Below, piece after piece: positions 24,409 to 32,475 of a DNA stretch of 37,755 nucleotides. The notes beneath the pieces are model-generated. The model searched no databases, was not told where the DNA came from, and saw only the letters and a list, made by a program, of their open reading frames with translations. Every line of letters begins with the position of its first letter. Within the stretch, counting starts at the first letter, position 1. Source of the DNA: an uncultured Mycoplasmatota bacterium (GTDB lineage Bacteria > Bacillota_I > Bacilli_A > RF39 > UBA660); contig USGP01000011.1 of assembly GCA_900554315.1 (NCBI GenBank), positions 1 through 37,755 on the forward strand. Reading direction: 5' to 3'. A program made the translations under genes and the position numbers.

Positions 24409-26561
24409 CTCATCATCCTTTCACAATGATCAATATAATTTTGCTTTTCTAACACTGCAAATAATTTATTTAATTGATCTAATCCAGTAACATAAATACT
24501 TGCACTATATAAAATAGTTCCAACTTTACTCATCATATTAATACCATCAACACTAACATTCATAGAAGACATAGATTGCATCAAATCTAGCATATGATTT
24601 TCATGAGTATTACTATAAATCAAAATATTCGTTAAATAACGCTTATTTACATTACTATTCCATTGCACTTCAATAGTTCTAGTCTCTAACATTTCCAAGT
24701 TATGACAGGTGGTTCTATGCACAGTAATACCATTACCTTTTGTAATATATCCAACAATATCATCACCATATACAGGACAGCAACAATTAGCAAGATTAAC
24801 TTTAACTTTATCAATACCACTAACAATAATATCCGCATCCATATTCTTAGATGTAACTTTAACATTTTTAGGAGCTGGAGCATCCTGTTGATCTTTATAT
24901 AAGAAATTAATTAAAGCCAAAGCAGAAGTTTTACCATTTCCAATAGATAAATAAACATCTTCCATACTATCTAATTTAAACTCTTCATTTAAAGCTTTCA
25001 TATTTTCATCACTAGAAAAATCCGAAATAGCAATTTTCTTCTTACGAAGTTCCTTTTCTAATGTATATTTACCACGTTCAATATAAACTTCTTTTTCATT
25101 TTTACTAAAAAAATTTTTAATTTTATTTCTCGTCGTAGTAGCTTTAACAATATTAATCCACTCCATAGAAGGAGTTGCATTTTTATTGGTAATAATACGA
25201 ACAATGTCATTATCTTTCAATTCATAATTTAATGGAACAATAGCATTATTAACAATAGCACCAGTAGTTGTCTCACCTACTTTGGTATGAATCTTATAAG
25301 CAAAATCAATTGGTGTTGCGCCTCTTGGTAATTCAATAACATCACCTTTAGGAGTAAAACAATAAATATTATTATTTAATACTTCATCTTTAACACTATT
25401 AACAAATTCCTCACTACTCATCTTATCTTTACTTAAATCAATAATAGATTTAAAGAATTGTAGTTTCTGTTCGGTTGTTGACTGAAGATTAGCAGCTTTA
25501 TTAGAGCCTTTATTTTCCTTATACGCCCAGTGGGACGCAATACCATTTTCAGCAACTTCATCCATATCATAAGTACGAATCTGTATTTCAAATAAATATC
25601 CATCAATTCCAAAAACTGTTGTATGTAGGGATTGATACATATTAGGTTTAGGCATAGCAATATAATCTTTAAAACGTTTTGGTAATGGTCTAAATTTAGA
25701 ATGAATAATACCAAGAGCCAAGTAACATTCCTGTTCTGTATGAACCAAAATACGAAGAGCAAGCAAATCATAGATATCACTAAACTTCTTACCTTTATTT
25801 AATTTATTATAAATACTGTAAATACATTTAGCACGGCCTTTAATCTCATGATTAATATGATGCTCTGTAAGTAAATCAGATACTTCTTTTTGCATCTCTA
25901 CAACCGTACGATCACGCTCTAGTTTTGTCTTATTTAACTTCTCTGCAATATCATAGAAAACATCTGGTTTTAAATAACGTAACGCTAAATCTTCCAACTC
26001 ACTTTTTATCTTATGAATACCTAAATGGTGAGCAATAGGAGCTAAAATTTCCAAAGCTTCCTTCGCCTTTACTTTCTGTCTATCTGGAGGAGTTGCCCAT
26101 AAAGTTCTCATATTATGAAGACGGTCAGCAAGTTTAATAATAATAACGCGAACATCTTCACTCATTCCTACAATAATTTTCTTATAGTAGTCAATTAAAT
26201 ATTCATTTTCTGTAGAAAAATGAATTTTACTTAACTTGGTAACCCCTTGAACCAACTTAGTAATTTCTGGTCCAAAATGTTCTTCCATTTCTTCTGGAGT
26301 ACAATCACAATCTTCTAATACATCATGTAAAAATCCAGCAGAAATAGTTTGATAATCTGCATAAATCGTCGTCAAAATCATAGCGACATTTAAAGGGTGA
26401 ATGATATAATCTTCACCCGTTTTACGATACTGACCAGCATGCTTCTCTTTTGCAAATAAATATGCATTTTCAATAACCTTTAATTGTTCTTCATCACTGA
26501 TATAAGTTTTAGCATGCTCTAAAACATCATTAACAGTGAGTTCATCTTTTGCATGAGACAC
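24405..26561 (-). CDS. rel: Bifunctional (p)ppGpp synthetase/hydrolase Rel
   Basis: Rel makes and degrades the alarmone (p)ppGpp in the stringent response, bound to ribosomes carrying uncharged tRNA. Domains in order are: HD hydrolase (IIHPLNVAMIL, FLHDVLEDCD, KLADRLHNMRTL; about 30-180), synthetase (RFKDYIAMPKPN, YQSLHTTVFG, EIQIRTYDMDE; about 220-350), TGS (CFTPKGDVIELPRGATPIDF; about 400-460), a Cys/His-containing region (NCCCPVYGDDIVGYI, GITVHRTTC), and a C-terminal ACT domain. The RFKD motif and intact HD residues indicate the bifunctional Gram-positive type. Length (718) is typical. The start is GTG with GGAGGTGG upstream. It is operonic with secDF and dtd. Confidence 0.97.
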   Translation of the reverse strand: MSHAKDELTVNDVLEHAKTYISDEEQLKVIENAYLFAKEKHAGQYRKTGEDYIIHPLNVAMILTTIYADYQTISAGFLHDVLEDCDCTPEEMEEHFGPEITKLVQGVTKLSKIHFSTENEYLIDYYKKIIVGMSEDVRVIIIKLADRLHNMRTLWATPPDRQKVKAKEALEILAPIAHHLGIHKIKSELEDLALRYLKPDVFYDIAEKLNKTKLERDRTVVEMQKEVSDLLTEHHINHEIKGRAKCIYSIYNKLNKGKKFSDIYDLLALRILVHTEQECYLALGIIHSKFRPLPKRFKDYIAMPKPNMYQSLHTTVFGIDGYLFEIQIRTYDMDEVAENGIASHWAYKENKGSNKAANLQSTTEQKLQFFKSIIDLSKDKMSSEEFVNSVKDEVLNNNIYCFTPKGDVIELPRGATPIDFAYKIHTKVGETTTGAIVNNAIVPLNYELKDNDIVRIITNKNATPSMEWINIVKATTTRNKIKNFFSKNEKEVYIERGKYTLEKELRKKKIAISDFSSDENMKALNEEFKLDSMEDVYLSIGNGKTSALALINFLYKDQQDAPAPKNVKVTSKNMDADIIVSGIDKVKVNLANCCCPVYGDDIVGYITKGNGITVHRTTCHNLEMLETRTIEVQWNSNVNKRYLTNILIYSNTHENHMLDLMQSMSSMNVSVDGINMMSKVGTILYSASIYVTGLDQLNKLFAVLEKQNYIDHCERMMR

Positions 26562-26579
26562 AGTACCACCTCCTATGAA

Positions 26580-28856
26580 CTAACAGTTAATACCTTTAAT
26601 TTGTTTTTCTTCATATTCGTCTGTATAAATAACTTTCTTCTTTTTAGGCTTTCCAATATTTCTAGCTTCAATAGCTGCAAATATAACAGCAGCAATATAA
26701 ATAGATGAATAAGCACCAGCAATAAATCCAAATAACATTGCTAAGTTGAAAGTTAAAATTTCTTTTGATCCTAAGAAAATCAAAATAACAATTGGAATCA
26801 AAGTAGCTAAGAATGTATGTACCGTTCTAACAAAAGTCTCACAAATAGCACGGTTTGTAACTTTCCATACCACTTCTTTCGTAAGTTTCTTCTCACTAAT
26901 ATTTCCTAATTCCTCACGAATACGATCAAAAGTAACAATCGTATCATTAATAGAATATCCAATGATTGCTAGTATAGCAGCAATAAACATCGTTGAAATT
27001 TGTAAATGGAAAACAATAAATAATGCAAAGATAAATAATACATCATGTAATAAAGAAGCAACTCCACCAACCGCATAACTAAATTTAAAGCGAATAGAAA
27101 TATATAAAATAATTCCTAATAATGATAAAAATACAGAAAGGAATGCATTCTTAACAAGTTCTTGTTGAACAATATTAGAAACAACTCCAATATTAGTCTT
27201 TGCTTCATACTTATCCTCAAAATAATGAGTAACCTCGTCAACTTCGTCTCCTTCTAAGACATTATTAACAAGAATAGTAGTTTCATCATCATCAATTTGA
27301 ATCTCTCTCTTATCTAAATCTAATTTTTCTAAATCCTTAGATAATTCTTTCTTCGTTAACTTTTCTTCAGTAACAATAGAAATATCACTACCAGATTGAT
27401 AATCAACACTTAAGTTAAGACCTCTAACAAAGAACATTACTACACCTAATACAATAATAACAACAGATAAACCTATAAATTGTTTTGTATATTTAAAGAA
27501 ATTAAAATTCTTTAATGGTACAACTTTAACTTCTTCATTCTTAGAAACATCAGGAATGTTTTCTGCTTTAACATTAATAAATAACTTAGTTTTGTCATTA
27601 AAGTAATTTGTTTTAATAAATAACTTCAACAATAATCTATTAAGACCAACCATAGTTACCATAATGATTGCTACTGTAATAATCTGCATAGTAGCAAATC
27701 CTTTAATACTAGATTCACCAAAAATAAACATAATAACAGCAACTAATAACACGATAACATTAGCATCTAAGATAGCACTAAAACTTTCTTTAGTTCCCTC
27801 TTTATATGCCATTGGTAAACTCTTACCTCGATAAAGTTCATCTTTAATTCTAGCAAAAGTAATAATACTAGAATCGACAGCCGTACCAATTCCAAGAATT
27901 AATGCTGCAATACCAGGTAATGTTAGAACTCCACCGACTACCCAGAAAACTAAGAATACTAAGAATGTATATATCAACATAGAAATTGCTGAAATAAATC
28001 CTGCAAAATGATATACAGCAATCAAAAAGATAATAACTAAACTAACACCAATAACACCAGCTAAGAAAGTAGTTTCCAAAGTGTTATCTCCAAAAGATGC
28101 TCCTACAGTCTGGGAAGAAATTTCAGTAAGCTTACTTGGTAAAGAACCACTATTAATTAAATCAACCAAATTTTCTACTTGTTCTTCTGTAAAATCACCT
28201 TGAATGATAACATCACTAGCAAATCCCTGAGAAACAGTTGCAGCACTTAAACAATTAGATTCTTCAGTTCCACACATACTTCCTTCTGTAGCATAACTAT
28301 CTTCATCAGGATTATAATCTAACCATATAACGATTAAATTCTGATCATAATCTTTTACTTGATTCGTAACTTTATAAAATTCTTCCTTATCTTTAACAGA
28401 TAAAGCAACTGCAGGTTTACCAGAACTATCCTGACCAACTTTAGCTCCTCCTGCCTTTAAAACATCACTACTCATAAGTAAATTATCATCAGCATCTCTA
28501 AAAGATAATGTTGCAACAGTTGATAATTGTTTACGCGCCTCTTCTGGATCAGTAACACCAGCTAATTTAACACGAATCTTATCATTACCCTCAATTGTAA
28601 TTTCAGGCTCCGTTACACCTAGACTATCGATACGTTTACTCAATGTTTTATAAGTAGCCATAATTTTTTCATGATTCATCTTAGAACCATCAATAGATTC
28701 TACTTTATATAAAATTTCAAATCCACCCTGTAAATCCAAGCCAAATTTTAGATTTTGAAATAAAGGAATACAAGCAAAACATAAAGCAACTACCAAAAGA
28801 ATTAAGATAATTGCATTACGAATAACTTTTCCCTTACCTTCACTCTTTTTATTCAT
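26580..28856 (-). CDS. secDF: SecDF protein-export membrane protein (fused SecD-SecF)
   Basis: SecDF uses the proton motive force to pull exported proteins from SecYEG. The protein is a fusion as in Bacillus. The SecD half has an N-terminal helix, GLDLQGGFEILY, a large extracellular P1 region, and six helices with LGIGTAVDSSIITFARIK (conserved Asp). The SecF half starts near residue 460 with VDYQSGSDISIV and has GYSINDTIVTFDRIREEL. In P1, residues 190-205 form an insertion with two Cys (GSMCGTEESNCLS), unusual for this protein. ATG 28856 has GAGGTGG upstream. It follows the comN-like gene by 14 bases and precedes rel. Confidence 0.95.
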   Translation of the reverse strand: MNKKSEGKGKVIRNAIILILLVVALCFACIPLFQNLKFGLDLQGGFEILYKVESIDGSKMNHEKIMATYKTLSKRIDSLGVTEPEITIEGNDKIRVKLAGVTDPEEARKQLSTVATLSFRDADDNLLMSSDVLKAGGAKVGQDSSGKPAVALSVKDKEEFYKVTNQVKDYDQNLIVIWLDYNPDEDSYATEGSMCGTEESNCLSAATVSQGFASDVIIQGDFTEEQVENLVDLINSGSLPSKLTEISSQTVGASFGDNTLETTFLAGVIGVSLVIIFLIAVYHFAGFISAISMLIYTFLVFLVFWVVGGVLTLPGIAALILGIGTAVDSSIITFARIKDELYRGKSLPMAYKEGTKESFSAILDANVIVLLVAVIMFIFGESSIKGFATMQIITVAIIMVTMVGLNRLLLKLFIKTNYFNDKTKLFINVKAENIPDVSKNEEVKVVPLKNFNFFKYTKQFIGLSVVIIVLGVVMFFVRGLNLSVDYQSGSDISIVTEEKLTKKELSKDLEKLDLDKREIQIDDDETTILVNNVLEGDEVDEVTHYFEDKYEAKTNIGVVSNIVQQELVKNAFLSVFLSLLGIILYISIRFKFSYAVGGVASLLHDVLFIFALFIVFHLQISTMFIAAILAIIGYSINDTIVTFDRIREELGNISEKKLTKEVVWKVTNRAICETFVRTVHTFLATLIPIVILIFLGSKEILTFNLAMLFGFIAGAYSSIYIAAVIFAAIEARNIGKPKKKKVIYTDEYEEKQIKGINC

Positions 28857-28870
28857 CCTAATCCACCTCT

Positions 28871-29149
28871 CTAAATTGTCTCTACTATATCTTGACTTCT
28901 TCTTGTTTTAGTTAAGGTACCCTTTAAATACTCATCTATCTTTCGATTATCAACATGTAAAATATCATTAACAATATCAGAAAGAGTTAAATTTTTTGAC
29001 TTTTTCCAACGTGTTTCTATCAAATAATTCCATATATCAACAACCTGAATATAAGGATATCCCAAGCGATGTAATTCAGCAAGTTTAGCCTTCAATGCAG
29101 GCTGAACTCTTTGATATAATTCTTCTTGAGAAGAAAACTCCAATTCCAT
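28871..29149 (-). CDS. ComN-like post-transcriptional regulator
   Basis: The 92-residue soluble protein begins MELEFSSQEELYQRVQPALK. It contains KLAELHRLGYPYIQVVDIWN, then YLIETRWKKSKNLTLSDIVNDIL and VDNRKIDEYL. This pattern, its size and its place just upstream of secDF match the ComN/YrzD family, which in Bacillus sits near secDF and affects the fate of comE mRNA. I chose ATG 29149 because GTAGGTG lies just upstream; the longer frame from 29233 would include the predicted -10 element. No competence genes are visible here, so the role in this organism is open. Confidence 0.72.
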   Translation of the reverse strand: MELEFSSQEELYQRVQPALKAKLAELHRLGYPYIQVVDIWNYLIETRWKKSKNLTLSDIVNDILHVDNRKIDEYLKGTLTKTRRSQDIVETI

Positions 29150-29173
29150 AACATCACCTACCAAACTAATAAT

Positions 29174-29202
29174 ATTATATCGCAAATATAACATATTTGA
29201 AA
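29174..29202 (-). promoter_or_regulatory. Putative promoter of comN-secDF-rel-dtd
   Basis: On the minus strand TATAAT (29174-29179) is preceded at 17 bases by a weak TTTCAA (29197-29202), 25 bases ahead of the comN-like start. Confidence 0.45.
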
Positions 29203-29213
29203 AGAAAAACAAA

Positions 29214-29243
29214 GAAAAAAGACAATATCTCATAATATTATCT
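29214..29243 (-). terminator. Intrinsic terminator downstream of the ADP-ribosyltransferase gene
   Basis: AGATAATAT, 6-base loop, ATATTGTCT (9 pairs, one G-U) is followed by a T-run on the minus strand. Confidence 0.65.
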
Positions 29244-29281
29244 TATATTTTTTATATTAAAGAACCAACACTTTCTATATC

Positions 29282-30163
29282 TCACTTTCGAAAAGAAGAA
29301 TCTACAAAATTCTCTTCCTCATCTAACATATCAGAAAGACTGCTTTCATAATCATCATCATAAGCAGGAGAAAGTTGTAAAGACTCATCCTGATCAGTTA
29401 AATGAATATCACGAATATGATTTACAATCTGTTTTTCTAAAGAAGAAGATCTCATATACACAAAGTACTGGTCTCCAATCTTTTCAGCTCCACCTATAGA
29501 AAGCATTGTTTCTCTCTCTAATAAAACCTCTTTTTCTCCCTTTAATGCTAATAATGAATCCATAGGAAGAAAATGACTACCAGCTGGAACATGAATTGCT
29601 AAAACAACAGGAGAAGCAACTGTAAATTGTCCTCCTAAAGAACTAGAAGTGGATAAAAAAGAATGTTCAACAAAAGATTTTCCTACAGAGGTCTCTAATT
29701 CTTCCAAAGAAGAAATACCTAAATTTTGAAATTGTTCTAAACTACATCCACGAAAAAATACAAAATCACTATCACTTCTATATTTATCAATAATAAAATC
29801 CAAAGAATCAATAACACCATCTAATTCATAATTCTCAGTTTCAAAAGTAGCTAAATTTAAATCTCTCAATTTTTCTCCAGTATTTTTAACATAGCCCTGA
29901 TGCTGACGTAAAAAATCATTAACTTTAGTAAAACCTGAGCCAGCATACAATTGAATAGCTTTTTGAATCTTCATAGGAAATTGAGACAAATTCGGCTGAA
30001 AAAGTTGCTCTTCATCAGTACAAATACCTTGAAAAACGTCCCTAACATGATTTTCTAACAAATGAATCCTTTCTTCACCAACGACACCATTTAAAAAGTT
30101 ATCATTATGAATAGCTAATAAATTATTAAAAATATGTAATACTTCCTGATTAACAGTTTCCAT
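29282..30163 (-). CDS. ADP-ribosyltransferase-fold protein (R-S-ExE class)
   Basis: The 293-residue protein has no signal peptide. It carries the three motifs of the ADP-ribosylating exotoxin family (C2/iota/VIP2 type). The NAD-binding Arg138 is in FVFFRGCS, the STS-type motif at about 171 is in HSFLSTSSSLGG, and the ExE motif Glu210-x-Glu212 is in GEKEVLLERETML. The family's N-terminal pattern AIQLYAGSGFTKVNDFLR is also present. The C-terminal 40 residues are very acidic. The ExE form usually modifies arginine; the target here is unknown. I chose ATG 30163 because AGGAG lies 7 bases upstream; it overlaps xerC in the longer form from 30187. It is the last gene of a run with the recombinase and an unknown protein. 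An intracellular regulator, an effector exported without signal, or an anti-phage toxin are all possible. Confidence 0.8.
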   Translation of the reverse strand: METVNQEVLHIFNNLLAIHNDNFLNGVVGEERIHLLENHVRDVFQGICTDEEQLFQPNLSQFPMKIQKAIQLYAGSGFTKVNDFLRQHQGYVKNTGEKLRDLNLATFETENYELDGVIDSLDFIIDKYRSDSDFVFFRGCSLEQFQNLGISSLEELETSVGKSFVEHSFLSTSSSLGGQFTVASPVVLAIHVPAGSHFLPMDSLLALKGEKEVLLERETMLSIGGAEKIGDQYFVYMRSSSLEKQIVNHIRDIHLTDQDESLQLSPAYDDDYESSLSDMLDEEENFVDSSFRK

Positions 30164-30173
30164 ATATTCACTC

Positions 30174-31097
30174 CTACTTCTTATCATTAGAATCTATTTT
30201 AGCCCTCGGAAAGCTATGTTGATAAACATTTCGCAAACGATCTGTTGTGACATGAGTATAAATCTGTGTTGCTTTAATACTCTCATGGCCCAAAAGTTTT
30301 TGTACCGTCATCAAATCACATCCCTGATTCAACAAATGAGTCGCAAAACTAATCATATGAGGAGAAATATGTTTTTGAATACTAGTACGAGAAATAATTT
30401 GTTCCAGTAAATAACGAACACCACGTTCAGTCAATTTACCACCTTGTTGGTTTAAAAATAAATATGAACTATTTTTCTTATTTAAAGTAAGATAACCATC
30501 TCTCAAATATAATTGTAAAACTTCTTCACAATAATCTCCATAAGGAACCATCCTCTCTTTATTCCCTTTTCCTAAAATAAGAATCATTCGCTCACTTTGA
30601 TGAATATCAGAAATTTTAATCGATACCAATTCGCCAACTCTAACCCCCGTGGCATATAACATTTCTAATATTAATCGATCTCTTTGACCTGTTGCTTTAG
30701 ATAAATCACAAGCTTCAAATAAAGCTTCTAACTCTTGATAATCAAAATAACGAGGTAATTTTTTCTCTTTCTTTGGTCCACTAAGTAATGTAAACACATT
30801 ATTAGAAACGATTCCCTCATTAGCTAAAAACTGATAAAAACCTCTTAAAGAGCTAAGCTTACGATCAATAGAAGAATTTTTATCTTTCTTATCATCTTTT
30901 AAATACATTAGAAAAAAGCGTAAATCACTATAAACTACGCTTTTATAATCAATACATTCCCTATGTAAATAATCAAAAAACTCTAAAATGTCTTGATGAT
31001 AATTTTCAATTGTATAATGAGAATAATTTTTTTGGTAAGTTAAATAATCTAAATAACTATCGATTATCTTTTCCTCGTCTGTCATTTTTTTTAACAT
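30174..31097 (-). CDS. xerC: Tyrosine recombinase XerC/CodV homologue lacking the box II Arg-His
   Basis: The protein has an N-terminal SAM-like core-binding domain (about 8-95, SYLDYLTYQKNYSHYTIENY) and a C-terminal catalytic domain. Catalytic residues seen are Arg153 (ATGVRVGEL), Lys177 (GKGNKER), His247 (SPHM), His271 (LLGHES) and Tyr280 (QIYTHV). Box II reads SPHMISFATHLLNQG where the family has SPHMLRHSFATHLL-type sequence, so two residues, including the second catalytic Arg, are absent without a frameshift. By synteny (rbgA-rnhB-topA-xerC) it is the CodV/XerC orthologue acting at dif in dimer resolution, but it may be inactive. I chose ATG 31097 (GGTGG upstream); it overlaps the preceding gene by 41 bases. 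Confidence 0.9.
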   Translation of the reverse strand: MLKKMTDEEKIIDSYLDYLTYQKNYSHYTIENYHQDILEFFDYLHRECIDYKSVVYSDLRFFLMYLKDDKKDKNSSIDRKLSSLRGFYQFLANEGIVSNNVFTLLSGPKKEKKLPRYFDYQELEALFEACDLSKATGQRDRLILEMLYATGVRVGELVSIKISDIHQSERMILILGKGNKERMVPYGDYCEEVLQLYLRDGYLTLNKKNSSYLFLNQQGGKLTERGVRYLLEQIISRTSIQKHISPHMISFATHLLNQGCDLMTVQKLLGHESIKATQIYTHVTTDRLRNVYQHSFPRAKIDSNDKK

Positions 31098-32403
31098 AAG
31101 CGCCACCTTTGCCTGCTTCATCTTCTTCATAATTTTTATCTACTTCAGCATATCTATTATAAATTGTACACCAAGCATAAGCACGATTCAAGGCCTCATC
31201 ATGTCCAAATAAATAATGATTAATTGTTTTATGTTCCATAGAAGCATCGTGAGATAGTTCACTAATGTCAGAAGAATAAGCATCCGGTCTACTTTTTTCC
31301 TGCTCTAAAAGACTAGAATAACGATTATACAAATAAAAATGCAAACGAGAATAACTATCTAAATAACGCTCTAATCGCATCTGATCCAACTCATCAATAG
31401 GACAAGAGAAAGTATCTAATCTAAATTGTGCAGAAGAAGTTCCTGTCATATTAAAGCAAAATGGTAAAAGATTACGTAACGTATCCATAACATATGCCCT
31501 TTTCTTAGCCATTGGAACTTCTGAATGTGTTGGGATATCAGAAACTCTAAACTTAGGTTTCTTAGTAGATGATTTCTTAGTAGATAGTTTAGATGGAGAT
31601 TTTTTTGACTCCTCAACCACTATTTTTTCTGGTGAAGATTCTTCCCACGCTTCAGGTAAAAAGTCAAATAAAGATAATTGATTAGGATCATAATCAGGAT
31701 CTAACTGAACAGCCAATTTATCACTTATTTTTAATAAATTTCTATCTTTTGATTTCTCAAGCAAGCTAGCAACTTCTAATATATTTCCACCCATAGATTG
31801 CAATAATTGATATTGATCATATGCTGCTACAATATTTCTCATCAAAGAATAAGAACGAAGTGCCCAACCTCCTTTAAATCTTTTAATATCCTCTAATCCT
31901 TGATAATAGTGTTTTGACTTTAAAAAGTCTAAAAAATCTCCATAAATATCCGTTAAACCACAAGCAATCACATCATAAAAAGAATCATTATAACGCATAG
32001 TTTCACAAAATCTAGCCATAATAGCTTCAGAAGCCAAAGAATTCTGACGCGGATATCCTAAATCGTGAAATGCCATGTTACATAAATCATTAATATCACT
32101 TCGATTATCTCTATTATATAAGACCTCATATCTCTTTATTCTACTTTCTTTTTTAGGTTGAAAAGCAATAAACAAACGTACCTGGTCATTAGAAATTCTT
32201 CCATTTTGATATAAATAATGAACTAATTGTTGCTCATTAGTAAATCTTGTAGTAAATAAATCAATCTCTTCCAATTTATGATAGCGTTCCAATTGATTAT
32301 CTCCACCTTGTACATAATCACTAGGACTTAGTGATACAATATCAAAGTTTTCTCCATCATAATCCTGAGCTACTAAAAAATAACGAATTGCATTACCAGA
32401 CAT
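31057..32403 (-). CDS. Hypothetical protein, 448 residues
   Basis: No family is recognised. The product is soluble, with no signal peptide. The N-terminal part begins AIRYFLVAQDYDGENFDIVS, and the first 270 residues look globular, with many Tyr and Arg (WALRSYSLMRNIVAAYDQYQ). A Ser/Lys-rich low-complexity linker follows at about 280-295 (KKSPSKLSTKKSSTKKPK), then a second helical region. The C-terminus is charged (NDRRGKDNR). ATG 32403 has AGAGGGGGT upstream, and a TTGATT-17-TATAAT promoter lies directly ahead. It occupies the place where trmFO lies in Bacillus (between topA and codV) but shows no flavin or tRNA-methylase motif. Confidence 0.68.
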   Translation of the reverse strand: MSGNAIRYFLVAQDYDGENFDIVSLSPSDYVQGGDNQLERYHKLEEIDLFTTRFTNEQQLVHYLYQNGRISNDQVRLFIAFQPKKESRIKRYEVLYNRDNRSDINDLCNMAFHDLGYPRQNSLASEAIMARFCETMRYNDSFYDVIACGLTDIYGDFLDFLKSKHYYQGLEDIKRFKGGWALRSYSLMRNIVAAYDQYQLLQSMGGNILEVASLLEKSKDRNLLKISDKLAVQLDPDYDPNQLSLFDFLPEAWEESSPEKIVVEESKKSPSKLSTKKSSTKKPKFRVSDIPTHSEVPMAKKRAYVMDTLRNLLPFCFNMTGTSSAQFRLDTFSCPIDELDQMRLERYLDSYSRLHFYLYNRYSSLLEQEKSRPDAYSSDISELSHDASMEHKTINHYLFGHDEALNRAYAWCTIYNRYAEVDKNYEEDEAGKGGAYVKKNDRRGKDNR

Positions 32404-32430
32404 ACAAAGTACCCCCTCTAATTTGGCTAC

Positions 32431-32459
32431 ATTATACCACAAAACAAAGAAAAAATCAA
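32431..32459 (-). promoter_or_regulatory. Promoter of the 31057-xerC-ADP-ribosyltransferase run
   Basis: TTGATT (32454-32459), 17 bases, TATAAT (32431-32436) on the minus strand. The -35 element overlaps the terminator tail of topA. Confidence 0.6.
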
Positions 32460-32475
32460 TCCTAACTAAGATTGA
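32450..32475 (-). terminator. Intrinsic terminator of topA
   Basis: TCAATC, 8-base loop, GATTGA (6 bp) is followed by TTTTTC on the minus strand. The topA stop (32466-32468) is in the loop. Confidence 0.6.

Noticed and set aside
24686..24902. Several 60-66 residue frames on both strands within rel
   Set aside because: They are out-of-frame shadows of the well-conserved C-terminal half of rel.
29150..29233. N-terminal extension of the ComN-like protein to 29233
   Set aside because: The extension covers the predicted -10 and encodes an unlikely Phe/Leu-rich stretch; ATG 29149 has its own GTAGGTG and matches family length.
30174..31097. The recombinase as an integrase marking a mobile element
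   Set aside because: Synteny with rbgA, rnhB and topA and XerC-like length make it the chromosomal XerC/CodV; no attachment repeats, phage genes or change in base composition were seen.
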